A stretch of 64,000 bases of DNA from an uncultured Prevotella sp. GTDB taxonomy: Bacteria > Bacteroidota > Bacteroidia > Bacteroidales > Bacteroidaceae. The notes below the pieces were generated by a model. It saw only the letters and a program-made list of their open reading frames with translations. It searched no databases and had not been told where the DNA came from. The stretch covers positions 1 through 64,000 of the forward strand of contig CAAGPV010000056.1 of assembly GCA_900771975.1 (NCBI GenBank). Reading direction: 5' to 3'. Shown piece after piece: positions 17,925-27,600 of this stretch (its first letter is position 1; each line of letters opens with the position of its first letter). The position numbers were made by a program, and so were the translations under genes.

Positions 17925-19763
17925 TTATTGTTGGTTTGTCTTCATGGGACAAATAGTGGCTTTTATGCCTTTGGCAGTGTTGCTGCTTGTGAATGTCAAC
18001 TTGTTATAGAACTCTGAAGGGAATACCAGATTTGTCATGGCAAACAGTCCGTCGCCTCCAAACATCTCGATACTGCTATGGTCGAAAAACAGTGTCAGAC
18101 GATCTAACGACTTTGCGTGGACGGGTGCTACTGTCTTTACGGGGAATTTTTCGGAGAAATCAACGTTGCCACTTGCCGTGCGGTCCATGGTGACTTCTTT
18201 CTTGACAGGGTCGTACGTGATGGTTACTACCTCGTTGCGACTGTTTGATAGTTGTATGTTCAGCGGGGTTTTGCGAACGCTCTTTAAGTTGATATCAATG
18301 GCATAGGCCCCGCTTTTGCACAAGTCGTTTGGCATTTCCACTTCTATTGGTCGCTTGGCAGTGACGGTGAAGGTGGTGTCTATGGCTGCAGTTCCTTTGG
18401 CAGCCATCACTTCTGGCGAAGGCTTGCATCCCACATAGAGCTCATTGCCATAGCGATAGAGGTCAAGTTCGCGGGGAAGGGTGTTGGCATTGCGGTATTG
18501 TTTGGTTGGCACTTGGTTGGCATATTGCCAGTTGCTCATCCAGCCCATCAACGTTTGACGTCCGTTAGGTGCCCCGAAGAAGGTGACAGCAGCATAGTTG
18601 TCTTTGCCATAGTCGAGCCATTTGGTGACAGAAGGGTTGGTCTGGCAAGTAAATTTGTGTCCGTTGTAGTTGCCTACAAAGTATTGTATGCCTGATCCTC
18701 CGAACGGATTGCCGGGGTTGATGTTACAGATGAGCACCCAACGATGCTCTTTTGTTCCCCTAATAGGCAATTTTATAAGGTCAGGACATTCCCAAACACC
18801 TTCGTGTGAGCCATACTCGGCTCCAAAGGAACTCTCTTTTGTCCATTGAAGCAGGTTGTCAGAACTGTAGATTTGCATTTCTTTCTGTGCAGCGAGTATC
18901 ATATTCCACTTTTTGGTGGTGTTGTTCCAAAACATGTGAGGATCTCTGAAGTCTGCAATGTTGGAGGTTATGATTGGATTGCCCGCATACTTGCTGAACG
19001 TTTTTCCACCGTCTGTACTGTAAGCAAGGCTTTGGGTCTGGCTTTCACCGGCAGAGGTGTACATGGCTATGATTGCATTCTTGCCGAAACCAGCCACTCC
19101 TGCGGTGTCAACAACACACGAACCGCTGAAAATGGTGCCGAAAGCATCGGGTGATATGGCGTTTCCCAAACTCTGCCAGTTGATCAAATCGCGGGAAACG
19201 GCGTGCCCCCAATGCATGTTTTCCCATTGAGAACCATATGGGTTGTGCTGAAAGAATAGATGATATTCTCCATTGAAATAGAACATTCCGTTGGGATCGT
19301 TCATCCATCCCCAAGCAGGCGAATGATGATAGGAAGGTCGGAAGATTTCTCGGTTGGTACTGTCGAAAGTGTTGGAATAGCTTATTTGCTTCCAGCAACA
19401 AAAGTCACGAAACGTACCTTCTTGCCTTTCGCTCCCTCCCGAGTGGATGTCGAGCACAGAGGGTTGCCCTTTCAGTTCGCTGAGGTCAATCGGAACAAAA
19501 TAGTCTACCTTGTCTACTGCCAACCGTACATTCATGTCTTTCACTTCGCGAGTGTTGCTGATGACACGAATATGACTGATGTCGGCAGCTTCTTCCACTG
19601 GCAAAAGCACATAGTTTTTCTCACCGTTGTTGCGCAATAGTGCATGGTGAGGGCTAAGGAAGTCCACTACAACGTTCTGTGCCGTAAGCGGGCAGAAGCC
19701 TGCTGCCACCAATATGGTGGCAAGCAGGTGCTTGAAGTTGTTATTCCTCTTCGTCATTGTCAT
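17925..19763 (-). CDS. Secreted GH32 fructan hydrolase (exo-type, fructose-releasing)
   Basis: 612 residues. A signal peptide (to about residue 29, FCPLTAQ) precedes an N-terminal beta-domain of about 110 residues. The five-bladed GH32 propeller follows: WMNDPNG with nucleophile Asp156, FRDPHMFW with stabilising Asp274, and WECPDL with acid/base Glu325. A C-terminal beta-sandwich ends with a FFDHSSIEMF motif. There is no lipobox, so it is probably periplasmic, like BT1765/BT3082-type enzymes that release fructose. The start overlaps the upstream 62-residue gene by 23 nt; ATG 19757 is an alternative. Exo-action is inferred from domain layout and operon partners. Confidence 0.93.
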   Translation of the reverse strand: MTMTKRNNNFKHLLATILVAAGFCPLTAQNVVVDFLSPHHALLRNNGEKNYVLLPVEEAADISHIRVISNTREVKDMNVRLAVDKVDYFVPIDLSELKGQPSVLDIHSGGSERQEGTFRDFCCWKQISYSNTFDSTNREIFRPSYHHSPAWGWMNDPNGMFYFNGEYHLFFQHNPYGSQWENMHWGHAVSRDLINWQSLGNAISPDAFGTIFSGSCVVDTAGVAGFGKNAIIAMYTSAGESQTQSLAYSTDGGKTFSKYAGNPIITSNIADFRDPHMFWNNTTKKWNMILAAQKEMQIYSSDNLLQWTKESSFGAEYGSHEGVWECPDLIKLPIRGTKEHRWVLICNINPGNPFGGSGIQYFVGNYNGHKFTCQTNPSVTKWLDYGKDNYAAVTFFGAPNGRQTLMGWMSNWQYANQVPTKQYRNANTLPRELDLYRYGNELYVGCKPSPEVMAAKGTAAIDTTFTVTAKRPIEVEMPNDLCKSGAYAIDINLKSVRKTPLNIQLSNSRNEVVTITYDPVKKEVTMDRTASGNVDFSEKFPVKTVAPVHAKSLDRLTLFFDHSSIEMFGGDGLFAMTNLVFPSEFYNKLTFTSSNTAKGIKATICPMKTNQQ

Positions 19764-19929
19764 CCCAAATACTTTTATGTTGTTTCGAATAGAAGTCTCC
19801 AGAGTAGGTTCCGTTTTGGTCGTCTACGGTGATAGAAACGTCTTCTCCCTCAGCAGAAGCGGCCAGCAAGGAGTCGGCTTCTAATTGGCGAACTCGGATA
19901 GCGGGGCAAATATAATCTTTATTTTTCAT
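19741..19929 (-). CDS. Small acidic-tailed protein of 62 residues
   Basis: A short protein of unknown function. Its N-terminus (NKDYICPAIRVRQLEADSLLAAS) follows a pattern common in small Bacteroidales proteins: Tyr-x-x-Pro, alternating hydrophobics, Leu-Leu-Ala-x-Ser. The C-terminus is very acidic (WDDNDEEE). There is no signal peptide or membrane segment. Its ATG overlaps the stop of the upstream secreted-protein gene (ATGA), and its end overlaps the GH32 start by 23 nt. That double overlap is the main argument that it is translated. It could act as a coupling peptide or an accessory to the secreted neighbour; neither is shown. Confidence 0.65.
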   Translation of the reverse strand: MKNKDYICPAIRVRQLEADSLLAASAEGEDVSITVDDQNGTYSGDFYSKQHKSIWDDNDEEE

Positions 19930-21377
19930 TTTACTAATATCTTTTTATTGTTAATAATGTATATGCCTTTAGCTTTAGCGTTTGTCTTGAGTTCGGCAAT
20001 GCTATTTGCTACATGTCGTCCTGCGATGTCGTAAACGGCACCTTCCATTTCGTTGCTGGCAGTAGTTGTTGCAGTGATGCCATCGGTGTTGTCAAAGGAG
20101 ATGGCTTTTGCATCGTTTACATTGGTGAGATAAGCGTGGAAAGCTTTGATGTTTGCATCGGCACCACCTTTTTGCAGGTTGCCTTCGGCGTTGATGCCGT
20201 AGAGACCTTCAGCCGATTGAGGAGCGTAGACTCCAACGAAGTCGTCGCCTAAAGCATCGGGTGTGGCTTCAACGGCTTTGTCGGCAAATGTCAGTTCGCT
20301 GGCTTCAGCTGCTTCTACAGTCAGGAACGGTGTGTTGGCAGCAACATTTGCAGCTTTGGTGAACAGGACGTTGTTGCCGTCAACTTTGTTGTAGGTGGCA
20401 ACGGCAGTAGCACCCAACTCCGTGGCTTCGGCATTGAAAGGAAGTATAAAACTGTTGATGCCGTTGCGGAGGCTACGTGACAAGGTGACATTTGTGGCAT
20501 GGAAAGCCTCTGGAGCGTTGAAAGCAAATTGGTCGTTTAGGCTTACTTGAGCTGCTGCGCCGTTGCAAACGATGTTAGAATGTTCGTAGGCAGCATCAGC
20601 ATAAACAAGAGTGTTGGGGTTGGCGCTGGTGAGTGGGTCTACGTCAGCGTCTTTGGTGATAGTTCCGCGCATGTCAATTGCAGTTACCTTATCCGATAAT
20701 TTGCTTCTTAAAACTTCGAAATCGTTGTAGTTGTTGGCGGCCCAGCTGTTGTCAACATTAGAGCAAGATCCCTTCATCCAGGCACCTGTGAGGTGAACAA
20801 AGCCGGTTAGGCTTCCGTCGGCAATGCTGCTAAGGGCTTGACCGTCTACCAATGTAGCAGGCTCAATAACCACATTGTCTATATATACCTCTTGTTCTCC
20901 CTCTACATCTGAAGTTTGTGCGGTGATGGAAATGACACCAGGATGATCGAAGGCATCGTTTGCAGAGAAGTCGAACACCACTTTTTGCCATGTACCGTTG
21001 CCGTCATACCATGCCGCTACCTTGTGCCAGTAGTTTTCTGAACCGTCGGTAGGGTCGGAAATCTCAATCTGCAAGTTCTCGGCAACATTCTTTTTTATCA
21101 TTAAAGAGATGCGTTTGCTTCCATTGAAGGAAGGTTGAATCCAGTCGCGGAACGGTATTTTAACAACTTTGTTATTGTTGCTCATCGTGAATTTCAAGCA
21201 TTTATCAGAAGTATTAATGCCGTCCTTGTTGGGATTTTCAACAACGGTTGGTGCACCATCGTCCCAACATCCGCCTTTTGACCCCAATTCATAGTTTTCT
21301 CCGTCCCACAGAGTGGTCTGTGCAAAGCCTGCTATAGAGCAAAGCATGGCAGCTGTCATCATTGTAATCTTTTTCAT
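19926..21377 (-). CDS. Secreted multi-domain surface protein with type IX-like C-terminal tail
   Basis: 483 residues. A signal peptide (MKKITMMTAAMLCSIAGFAQ) is followed by a carbohydrate-binding-module-like beta-sandwich (about 20-175, ending EVYIDNVVIEPA). A middle region (about 180-440) carries a segment (NGINSFILPFNAEATELGA, then AANTPFLTVE) resembling modules of Prevotella surface adhesins. The C-terminal 40 residues (VYDIAGRHV...GIYIINNKKILVK) look like a type IX secretion/sorting tail. It is first in the leftward fructan operon, with its own promoter and operator. I propose a surface fructan-binding role; no catalytic motif was recognised, and this position is not part of the B. thetaiotaomicron locus as I know it. 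Confidence 0.7.
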   Translation of the reverse strand: MKKITMMTAAMLCSIAGFAQTTLWDGENYELGSKGGCWDDGAPTVVENPNKDGINTSDKCLKFTMSNNNKVVKIPFRDWIQPSFNGSKRISLMIKKNVAENLQIEISDPTDGSENYWHKVAAWYDGNGTWQKVVFDFSANDAFDHPGVISITAQTSDVEGEQEVYIDNVVIEPATLVDGQALSSIADGSLTGFVHLTGAWMKGSCSNVDNSWAANNYNDFEVLRSKLSDKVTAIDMRGTITKDADVDPLTSANPNTLVYADAAYEHSNIVCNGAAAQVSLNDQFAFNAPEAFHATNVTLSRSLRNGINSFILPFNAEATELGATAVATYNKVDGNNVLFTKAANVAANTPFLTVEAAEASELTFADKAVEATPDALGDDFVGVYAPQSAEGLYGINAEGNLQKGGADANIKAFHAYLTNVNDAKAISFDNTDGITATTTASNEMEGAVYDIAGRHVANSIAELKTNAKAKGIYIINNKKILVK

Positions 21378-21432
21378 ATTTCCATATTGTTTTTAGTTAT
21401 TGTAATTATTTGTCCGTTGTATTTAGGTTGCG

Positions 21433-21440
21433 CAAATGTA
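21433..21440 (-). promoter_or_regulatory. -7 box of the leftward fructan operon
   Basis: TACATTTG on the minus strand fits TAnnTTTG. It lies 56 nt upstream of the secreted-protein start. No -33 TTTG was seen; operator-like elements lie upstream instead. Confidence 0.6.
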
Positions 21441-21467
21441 CCCCTAATTTGTTCACCTGTCCATAAA

Positions 21468-21537
21468 ATATGTTTCATTGGGTAACAAAAAACGTTCGTT
21501 GAAACAATGCTCTCCTTTTATGAACGATATGTTTCAT
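21468..21537 (-). promoter_or_regulatory. Candidate fructan-HTCS operator of the leftward operon
   Basis: On the minus strand ATCGTTCAT begins exactly 88 nt before the -7 box, the same distance as the identical 9-mer before the susC promoter. ATGAAACATA at the inner position (21469-21478) matches the susC inner arm ATGAACGATT at 7 of 10 bases at the same distance. The 11-mer ATATGTTTCAT (plus strand) is repeated at 21468-21478 and 21527-21537. Confidence 0.5.
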
Positions 21538-21603
21538 CGCTTCGGAATGAAGTCGTGAAAACGCGATTTTTAAACATTTGATTTTCAGTAAGTTATAGGA
21601 AGT

Positions 21604-21690
21604 GTTGTAAAACCAGCCTTTTTATGAGCTAAAACCGGCCTTTTTAGCTCCTAAAACACGGCATTTTAGAGTGTAAAACACAGGATATTA
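21604..21690. repeat. Intergenic repeat array B
   Basis: Three or more modules of TAAAA-N6/7-TTTTA type in tandem. TAAAACACGGCATTTTAG at 21652-21669 is the exact inverse of the 18-mer at 104-121, and CTAAAACCGGC at 21629-21639 is the inverse of 90-100. The array lies between the leftward fructan operon's operator and the HTCS promoter. Module order differs from array A. Confidence 0.7.
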
Positions 21691-21756
21691 AAACACAGTA
21701 AGCCGAGTTCTTCATTTTTTGGTATTAAAAGGGCGGTGGCAATGTGTGATTTTTTG

Positions 21757-21764
21757 TAACTTTG
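21757..21764 (+). promoter_or_regulatory. -7 box of the fructan HTCS gene
   Basis: TAACTTTG fits TAnnTTTG, 18 nt before the ATG at 21783, giving a leader of roughly a dozen nucleotides. No matching -33 element was seen. Confidence 0.55.
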
Positions 21765-21782
21765 CAATCAAACTGATAGTAT

Positions 21783-24482
21783 ATGAGGACCTTTATAAAA
21801 ATATGTATAGGGCTACTCCTTTTGACCAGTTGTTATCGCCCTCACAAATATAAAATAGGTGTATCCCAAGTTAGTCAAGACACTTGGAGGAAGAAGTTGT
21901 GTCGTGAGTTGAAAACCGGAGAATATCTTGACGATAGCCTGCAACTGTTTTTTGCGTCTGCAGACGACAATGACGAAAAGCAGATTCGGCAGATAGAGCA
22001 GTTTATCCGTCAAGGAGTTGACTTGTTGATAGTCAGTCCTAACCAGTATGATGCCATTTCGCCTGTAATAGACAAAGCCTATAAGAAAGGTATTCCTGTC
22101 ATTCTATACGACAGGAAAAGCAATACCCATAACTATACTGCTTTCATCGGTGGCGACAATGAAGGAATAGGCTTCACTACAGCCAATTATATATCGTCGG
22201 CTACTGGTGGTCAGACTCGCATTGTTGAGCTATGTGGATTGTCGAAATCTTCCCCTGCCGAGGAGCGCCATAAAGGGTTTGTCGAGGCACTGAAAAAGCA
22301 TCCGGGGCTCGTTCTTGTTGCTTCCATTCCCACCGATTGGACCTTTCAAGACGCCAAACGAAGCATGGACAGCCTGTTGCAAACCCGCCAAGACTTCGAC
22401 TTTGTCTTTGCTCATAGCGACATTATGGCCGAGGGCGTGATACAGTCGCTGAAAGAACATCGTCTGAACAAGCGCATACGGGTGACGGGCGTGGACGCAT
22501 TGCCTACGGCAGGGGGCGGAATAGAAATGGTGAGCAAAGGCGAGTTGGAAGCAACCTGCGCCTATCCCACTGGTGGAGATGAGGTTTTGAAGTTGGCTAA
22601 AAACATCTTGGCCCATCGTTCCTATCAACGCAACACGCTGTTGCAAACCACGCTTATTACCAAGGATAATGCCACCCAACTGCTGATGCAGGCGCGCGAA
22701 CTTGAACGGCAGACCCATAATTTGGACGAATTGCACGACAGGGTAGACCATTACCTGACAGAGTATCACTATCAGCAGGCGTTTCTGCTGGTGCTTGTAG
22801 TGTTTTTGTTGCTGCTCATAGCCGCTATCGCCATGTTGGTGAGAACCTATTTTGCCAAAGCCAAACTCTATGGGAAACTTCAAAGACAGAACGAAGAACT
22901 GCATAGGCAGAGTGAGGAAATAAAGCAGATAACCCACGAACGGCTCGTGTTTTTTACCAATGTCAGTCATGACTTGCGCACGCCTTTAACCCTTATCATA
23001 GACCCTGTAGAACAATTGCTTGAAGACGCATCTGTAAAGGGACGGGCCCATCACCTGCTGCAACTGGTGTATCGCAATGCCAGCTCGTTGCTTCAAATGG
23101 TCAATACCATTTTGGACATACGAAAGGTTCAGAACGGAAAGATGAAGCTCACTCTTACCTTATTTAATATAAACGACGAAATCACGCAGTTGTTGGAAAC
23201 TTTTCAGACTACTGCCGACAAACACCGGTTGTCCATTCAGCTCGATACTACCATGTTGACCCAACCCGAAATGGTGGCAGACCTGCGTTTGGTCAACCGC
23301 ATTTTTTACAACCTCATGGGCAATGCGTTGAAACACACGCCTGTAGAGGGCCGTATTGTCATCACCCTTGCCAATGTTGCAGACGATGCAGTAAGGCTGA
23401 CGGTGAGCAACACGGGTACTCCTATTTCACCAGAAGACCAACGACATCTGTTCGAACGCTTCTTCCAGAGCCGTGGCTCACACAACGGGACGGGTATAGG
23501 TTTGGCGCTTGTTAAGACACTTGTAGAACTGCATCACGGAACCGTTGGCGTGACAAGCAACGAAAAAGAAGGAACCACTTTTAAAGTTTTGCTTCCACGC
23601 AGACAAGAAGGAACTGTTGTACAGGAAACAACGCCTTTGCCCATCGACAATGACGTCACCATTGAACAATATTTTGACGATGGCAACCGCTCGGATATGC
23701 GTGTAAAGGCACTGACTTCCTCGTCTGAAGATGCTACAACTGTGTTAGTGATAGATGACAACAATGATGTTCGTTCCTATGAGTGCGACATATTAAGCGA
23801 ACATTACCGGGTGATAGAAGCCGCCAACGGGAAAGAAGGTTTGGAAATAGCAATGCAGGAAGTGCCCGATTTGGTTATTTGTGACATTATGATGCCCGTT
23901 ATGGACGGATTGGAGTTTTGTCAAAAACTTAAGGAAACGCCTGCCACGAGCCACATTCCAGTGATACTGCTCACGGCAAAGACGTTGGACGAACAACGAG
24001 CTGAGGGCTATCAACGAGGAGCCGACTCTTACATTACAAAGCCTTTCAGCCGAAAGGTGTTGCTGACACGCACAGAAAACCTGCTCAACGGCAGGAAACA
24101 ACTGTGGCATATCTTTGCCGGAAAACGAGAGCAAGCGGAAGAAGAGAAGTCGTTAAGCGAACGTGATCGTTCCTTTGTGGGAAGGTTGCGTGAAGTCATC
24201 CAGCGCAACCTGAACGACAGTTCGCTTAGTGTTGAAACCATTGGTCAGGAGATGGGTCTCAGTAGGGTGCAACTCTATCGTAAGGTGAAGGCTCTTACCA
24301 ATCTCTCGATGGTGGAGTTGATACGTTCGGCGCGACTTGAGAGAGGACGGAAACTGTTGAGAACAACCGATCTCTCCGTTAGTGAAGTGGCCTATGAGGT
24401 TGGCTTTAGTGCTCCGTCTTATTTTGCCAAATGCTATAAAGACGAGTTTGGCATTACTCCAAATGAGGATAAACTACTCTAA
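21783..24482 (+). CDS. HTCS sensor/regulator with periplasmic sugar-binding domain (fructose sensor type)
   Basis: 899 residues. A signal/lipobox-like N-terminus (LLTSCYR) is followed by a type-I periplasmic-binding (LacI/RbsB-like) sensor (about 25-310), a membrane helix (about 332-356), HisKA with H-box FFTNVSHDLRTPLTLI (His396), an HATPase with N-box NRIFYNLMGNALKHTP and glycine motif GTGIGLAL, a receiver with CDIMMPVMDG and TKPF, and an AraC-type DNA-binding domain (about 795-899). All kinase and receiver landmarks are intact. This is the architecture of BT1754, which binds monomeric fructose in the periplasm and activates the fructan locus. It sits between the two fructan operons and probably controls both. 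Confidence 0.95.
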   Translation: MRTFIKICIGLLLLTSCYRPHKYKIGVSQVSQDTWRKKLCRELKTGEYLDDSLQLFFASADDNDEKQIRQIEQFIRQGVDLLIVSPNQYDAISPVIDKAYKKGIPVILYDRKSNTHNYTAFIGGDNEGIGFTTANYISSATGGQTRIVELCGLSKSSPAEERHKGFVEALKKHPGLVLVASIPTDWTFQDAKRSMDSLLQTRQDFDFVFAHSDIMAEGVIQSLKEHRLNKRIRVTGVDALPTAGGGIEMVSKGELEATCAYPTGGDEVLKLAKNILAHRSYQRNTLLQTTLITKDNATQLLMQARELERQTHNLDELHDRVDHYLTEYHYQQAFLLVLVVFLLLLIAAIAMLVRTYFAKAKLYGKLQRQNEELHRQSEEIKQITHERLVFFTNVSHDLRTPLTLIIDPVEQLLEDASVKGRAHHLLQLVYRNASSLLQMVNTILDIRKVQNGKMKLTLTLFNINDEITQLLETFQTTADKHRLSIQLDTTMLTQPEMVADLRLVNRIFYNLMGNALKHTPVEGRIVITLANVADDAVRLTVSNTGTPISPEDQRHLFERFFQSRGSHNGTGIGLALVKTLVELHHGTVGVTSNEKEGTTFKVLLPRRQEGTVVQETTPLPIDNDVTIEQYFDDGNRSDMRVKALTSSSEDATTVLVIDDNNDVRSYECDILSEHYRVIEAANGKEGLEIAMQEVPDLVICDIMMPVMDGLEFCQKLKETPATSHIPVILLTAKTLDEQRAEGYQRGADSYITKPFSRKVLLTRTENLLNGRKQLWHIFAGKREQAEEEKSLSERDRSFVGRLREVIQRNLNDSSLSVETIGQEMGLSRVQLYRKVKALTNLSMVELIRSARLERGRKLLRTTDLSVSEVAYEVGFSAPSYFAKCYKDEFGITPNEDKLL

Positions 24483-24526
24483 AAGAGACTTTTTTCGATT
24501 ATTGCAATATGCCCAGTCTCAATTTG

Positions 24527-24587
24527 AATCGTTCATTTGCTGCAACAAATGTTACACACTAACAAATGTTAAAGGCGATGAACGATT
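24527..24587. promoter_or_regulatory. Candidate fructan-HTCS operator at the susC promoter
   Basis: A perfect 10-bp inverted repeat (AATCGTTCAT 24527-24536, ATGAACGATT 24578-24587) has arms 51 bp apart. Between them lies an exact 11-bp direct repeat AACAAATGTTA (24544-24554 and 24561-24571) at 17-bp spacing. The inner arm ends 28 nt before the -7 box. The outer arm recurs upstream of the leftward operon. Confidence 0.6.
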
Positions 24588-24615
24588 TTTTAAAACGCAT
24601 GACTTTGGGGACATT

Positions 24616-24623
24616 TATCTTTG
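24616..24623 (+). promoter_or_regulatory. -7 box of the susC-susD-GH32 fructan operon
   Basis: TATCTTTG fits TAnnTTTG, 40 nt upstream of the susC start. There is no -33 TTTG, consistent with activator dependence. Confidence 0.6.
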
Positions 24624-24662
24624 TGGCAATAATTGAAATTCAAATAACTAAAAACGTATTTA

Positions 24663-27600
24663 ATGGAAAACCTAAGGAAAATCATTGTGGGCTTTCTACT
24701 TTGTTTTATAGGAGTAGTGGCCAATGCACAGAAGATTGACGTGAAGGGAGTGGTGCTTGATCCGACAGGAGAAAGCGTTATTGGTGCTTCTGTCATTCAG
24801 AAAGGAACGAAAACGGGAACAGTGACCGACATTGACGGCCATTTTAACCTTCAAGTAGACAATGGTGCAACGCTTGTCATATCTTATATAGGATATGAAA
24901 CTGTAGAAGCTAAAGCCAGTACAGACATGAGCGTAACGTTGAAGGAGCAGGTCAACGACCTCAACGAGGTGGTAGTGACAGGCTACACCACACAGCGTAA
25001 AGCCGACTTGACAGGTGCTGTCTCGGTAGTGAGCGTTGACGAAATTGCCAAACAGAACGAAAACAACCCTATGAAGGCTTTGCAAGGACGTGTTCCTGGT
25101 ATGAACATTTCGGCAGATGGTTCTCCTTCGGGTTCTGCTACAGTACGCATACGCGGTATCGGCACGCTCAACAACAACGACCCGCTTTACATCATTGACG
25201 GTGTACCTACCAAAGCAGGTATGCACGAGCTCAATGGAAGCGACATTGAGAGCATTCAGGTGCTGAAAGATGCAGCTTCTGCCTCTATATATGGTAGCCG
25301 TGCTGCCAACGGTGTCATTATTATCACCACCAAGAAAGGTAAGGAAGGAAAAGTGAAAGTGGATGTTGACGCCTCAATCGCTGCTTCTATGTATGCCCAT
25401 AAGATGGATGTGCTGAACGCTAAGCAATATGGTCAGGTGATGTGGCAGGCCTACGTCAATGACGGAATGGACCCAAATACCAATGGATTGGGTTATCGCT
25501 ACGACTGGGGATACAATGCACAGGGCCAACCTGTACTGAACGCTATCGCCATGAACAAGTATCTTGATGCAGCTGGCACGACTCCAGCCTCCGATACCGA
25601 CTGGTTTGACGAGACAACCCGTACGGGCGTGATACAAAACTACAACGTAGCTGTTAGCAACGGCAACGCTAAAGGCTCCTCTTATTTTTCTTTGGGCTAT
25701 TACAAGAACCTTGGTATTATTAAGACTTCCGACTTTGAGCGTTATTCAGCTCGTATGAACTCCGACTATAAGCTCATAGGGGATGTGCTCACGGTGGGCG
25801 AGAACTTCACCTTGAACCGTACTTCTGAGGTGCAGGCACCAGGCGGATTCTTGCAAAATGTGTTGCAGTTCAATCCCTCACTGCCCGTCTATACAACAGA
25901 CGGAAGTTATGCAGGGCCAGTCGGAGGCTATCCCGACCGTGAAAATCCGGTAGCTCGTCTGAACAGAAACCGTGATAATCGCTATACCTATTGGCGCATG
26001 TTCGGTGATGCATGGGTCAACCTGAAACTCTTTAAAGGATTTAATATCCGTTCTACCTTTGGCTTGGATTATAGCCAAAAGCAACAACGCATCTTTACCT
26101 ATCCTGTTACAGAAGGAAACGTGGCAAACTCTACCAACGCTGTAGAGGCAAAACAAGAACACTGGACCAAGTGGATGTGGAACGCAGTGGCAACCTATAA
26201 CCTTGTAGCTGGCAAGAATCGTTTTGACGCCATGGCTGGTATAGAGTTGAATCGTGAAGACGATGTGAACTTCTCGGGAAGAAAGGAAGATTTCATCATC
26301 CTTCAACCCGACTATATGTGGCCCGATGCTGCAACAGGATCTGCTCAGGCTTTTGGATCTGGTGGAGGCTACTCGTTGGTTAGTTTCTTTGGAAAAGTAA
26401 ACTATAACTATGATGACCGCTATATGGCTTCACTCACCTTGCGTCATGACGGCTCCTCAAGATTTGGAAAGAACAACCGTTTTGCCACCTTCCCGTCTCT
26501 GTCGTTAGGTTGGCGCATCAATCATGAGAATTTCTTGAAAGACGCATCCTGGATAGACGACTTGAAGCTCCGTGCTTCTTGGGGACAGACCGGAAACCAG
26601 GAAATTTCTAACCTTGCCCGTTACACAGTATATGTAAGCAACTATGGTGTGAACGAAAGCGGTGGCCAAAGCTATGGTACTTCTTACGATATAGCTGGAA
26701 CAAACGGTGGACAGACTCTTAATTCAGGTTTCAAACGTAACCAAATAGGTAATGAAAATATCAAGTGGGAGACCACAACCCAAACCAACCTTGGTGTAGA
26801 CTTCTCGTTCTTCCGTAACTCCCTCTATGGTAGCTTTGACTGGTATTTCAAGAAAACCAAAGATATTCTCGTGGAAATGGCTGGTATTGCAGCCATGGGC
26901 GAGGGTAGTACACAATGGATCAATGCCGGAGAAATGGAAAACCGAGGCTTGGAATTCAATGTGGGCTATCGCAAAACCACTGATTATGGCTTCAAGTATG
27001 ACATTACCGCCAACATAGGTACCTATCGCAACAAGATAACCAAGCTTCCGGCAACGGTAGCTGCCAATGGAACATTCGGTGGCAACGGTGTAAAGAGCGT
27101 TATAGGACATCCTATGGGTGCACAAGTAGGCTATGTGGCAGACGGCATCTTCAAGTCGCAGGAAGAAATAGACAACCATGCCAAGCAAGAAGGGGCTGGC
27201 CTTGGGCGTATTCGCTGGAAAGACCTCGACGGCAACGGAGTAATAACTGAGGCCGACCAAGACTGGATATACAATCCGGTACCCGACTTTACTTATGGCT
27301 TTAACATCTATCTGGAATATAAGAACTTTGACTTTACGGCCTTTTTCCAGGGAGTGCAAGGTGTGGACGTCATTTCTGATTTGAAGAAAGAAACCGACAT
27401 CTGGGCAGGATTGAACATTGGCTTCCTTAACAAGGGAACACGTCTGTTGGATGCATGGACAACCACTAATCCGCAAAGCAACATCCCTGCGTTGAGCCTT
27501 TCAGACAACAACAACGAGAAACGCGTTTCAACCTATTGGGTAGAAAATGGTTCCTACCTTAAACTGCGCACTGTTCAGTTGGGCTATAACCTTCCTAACC

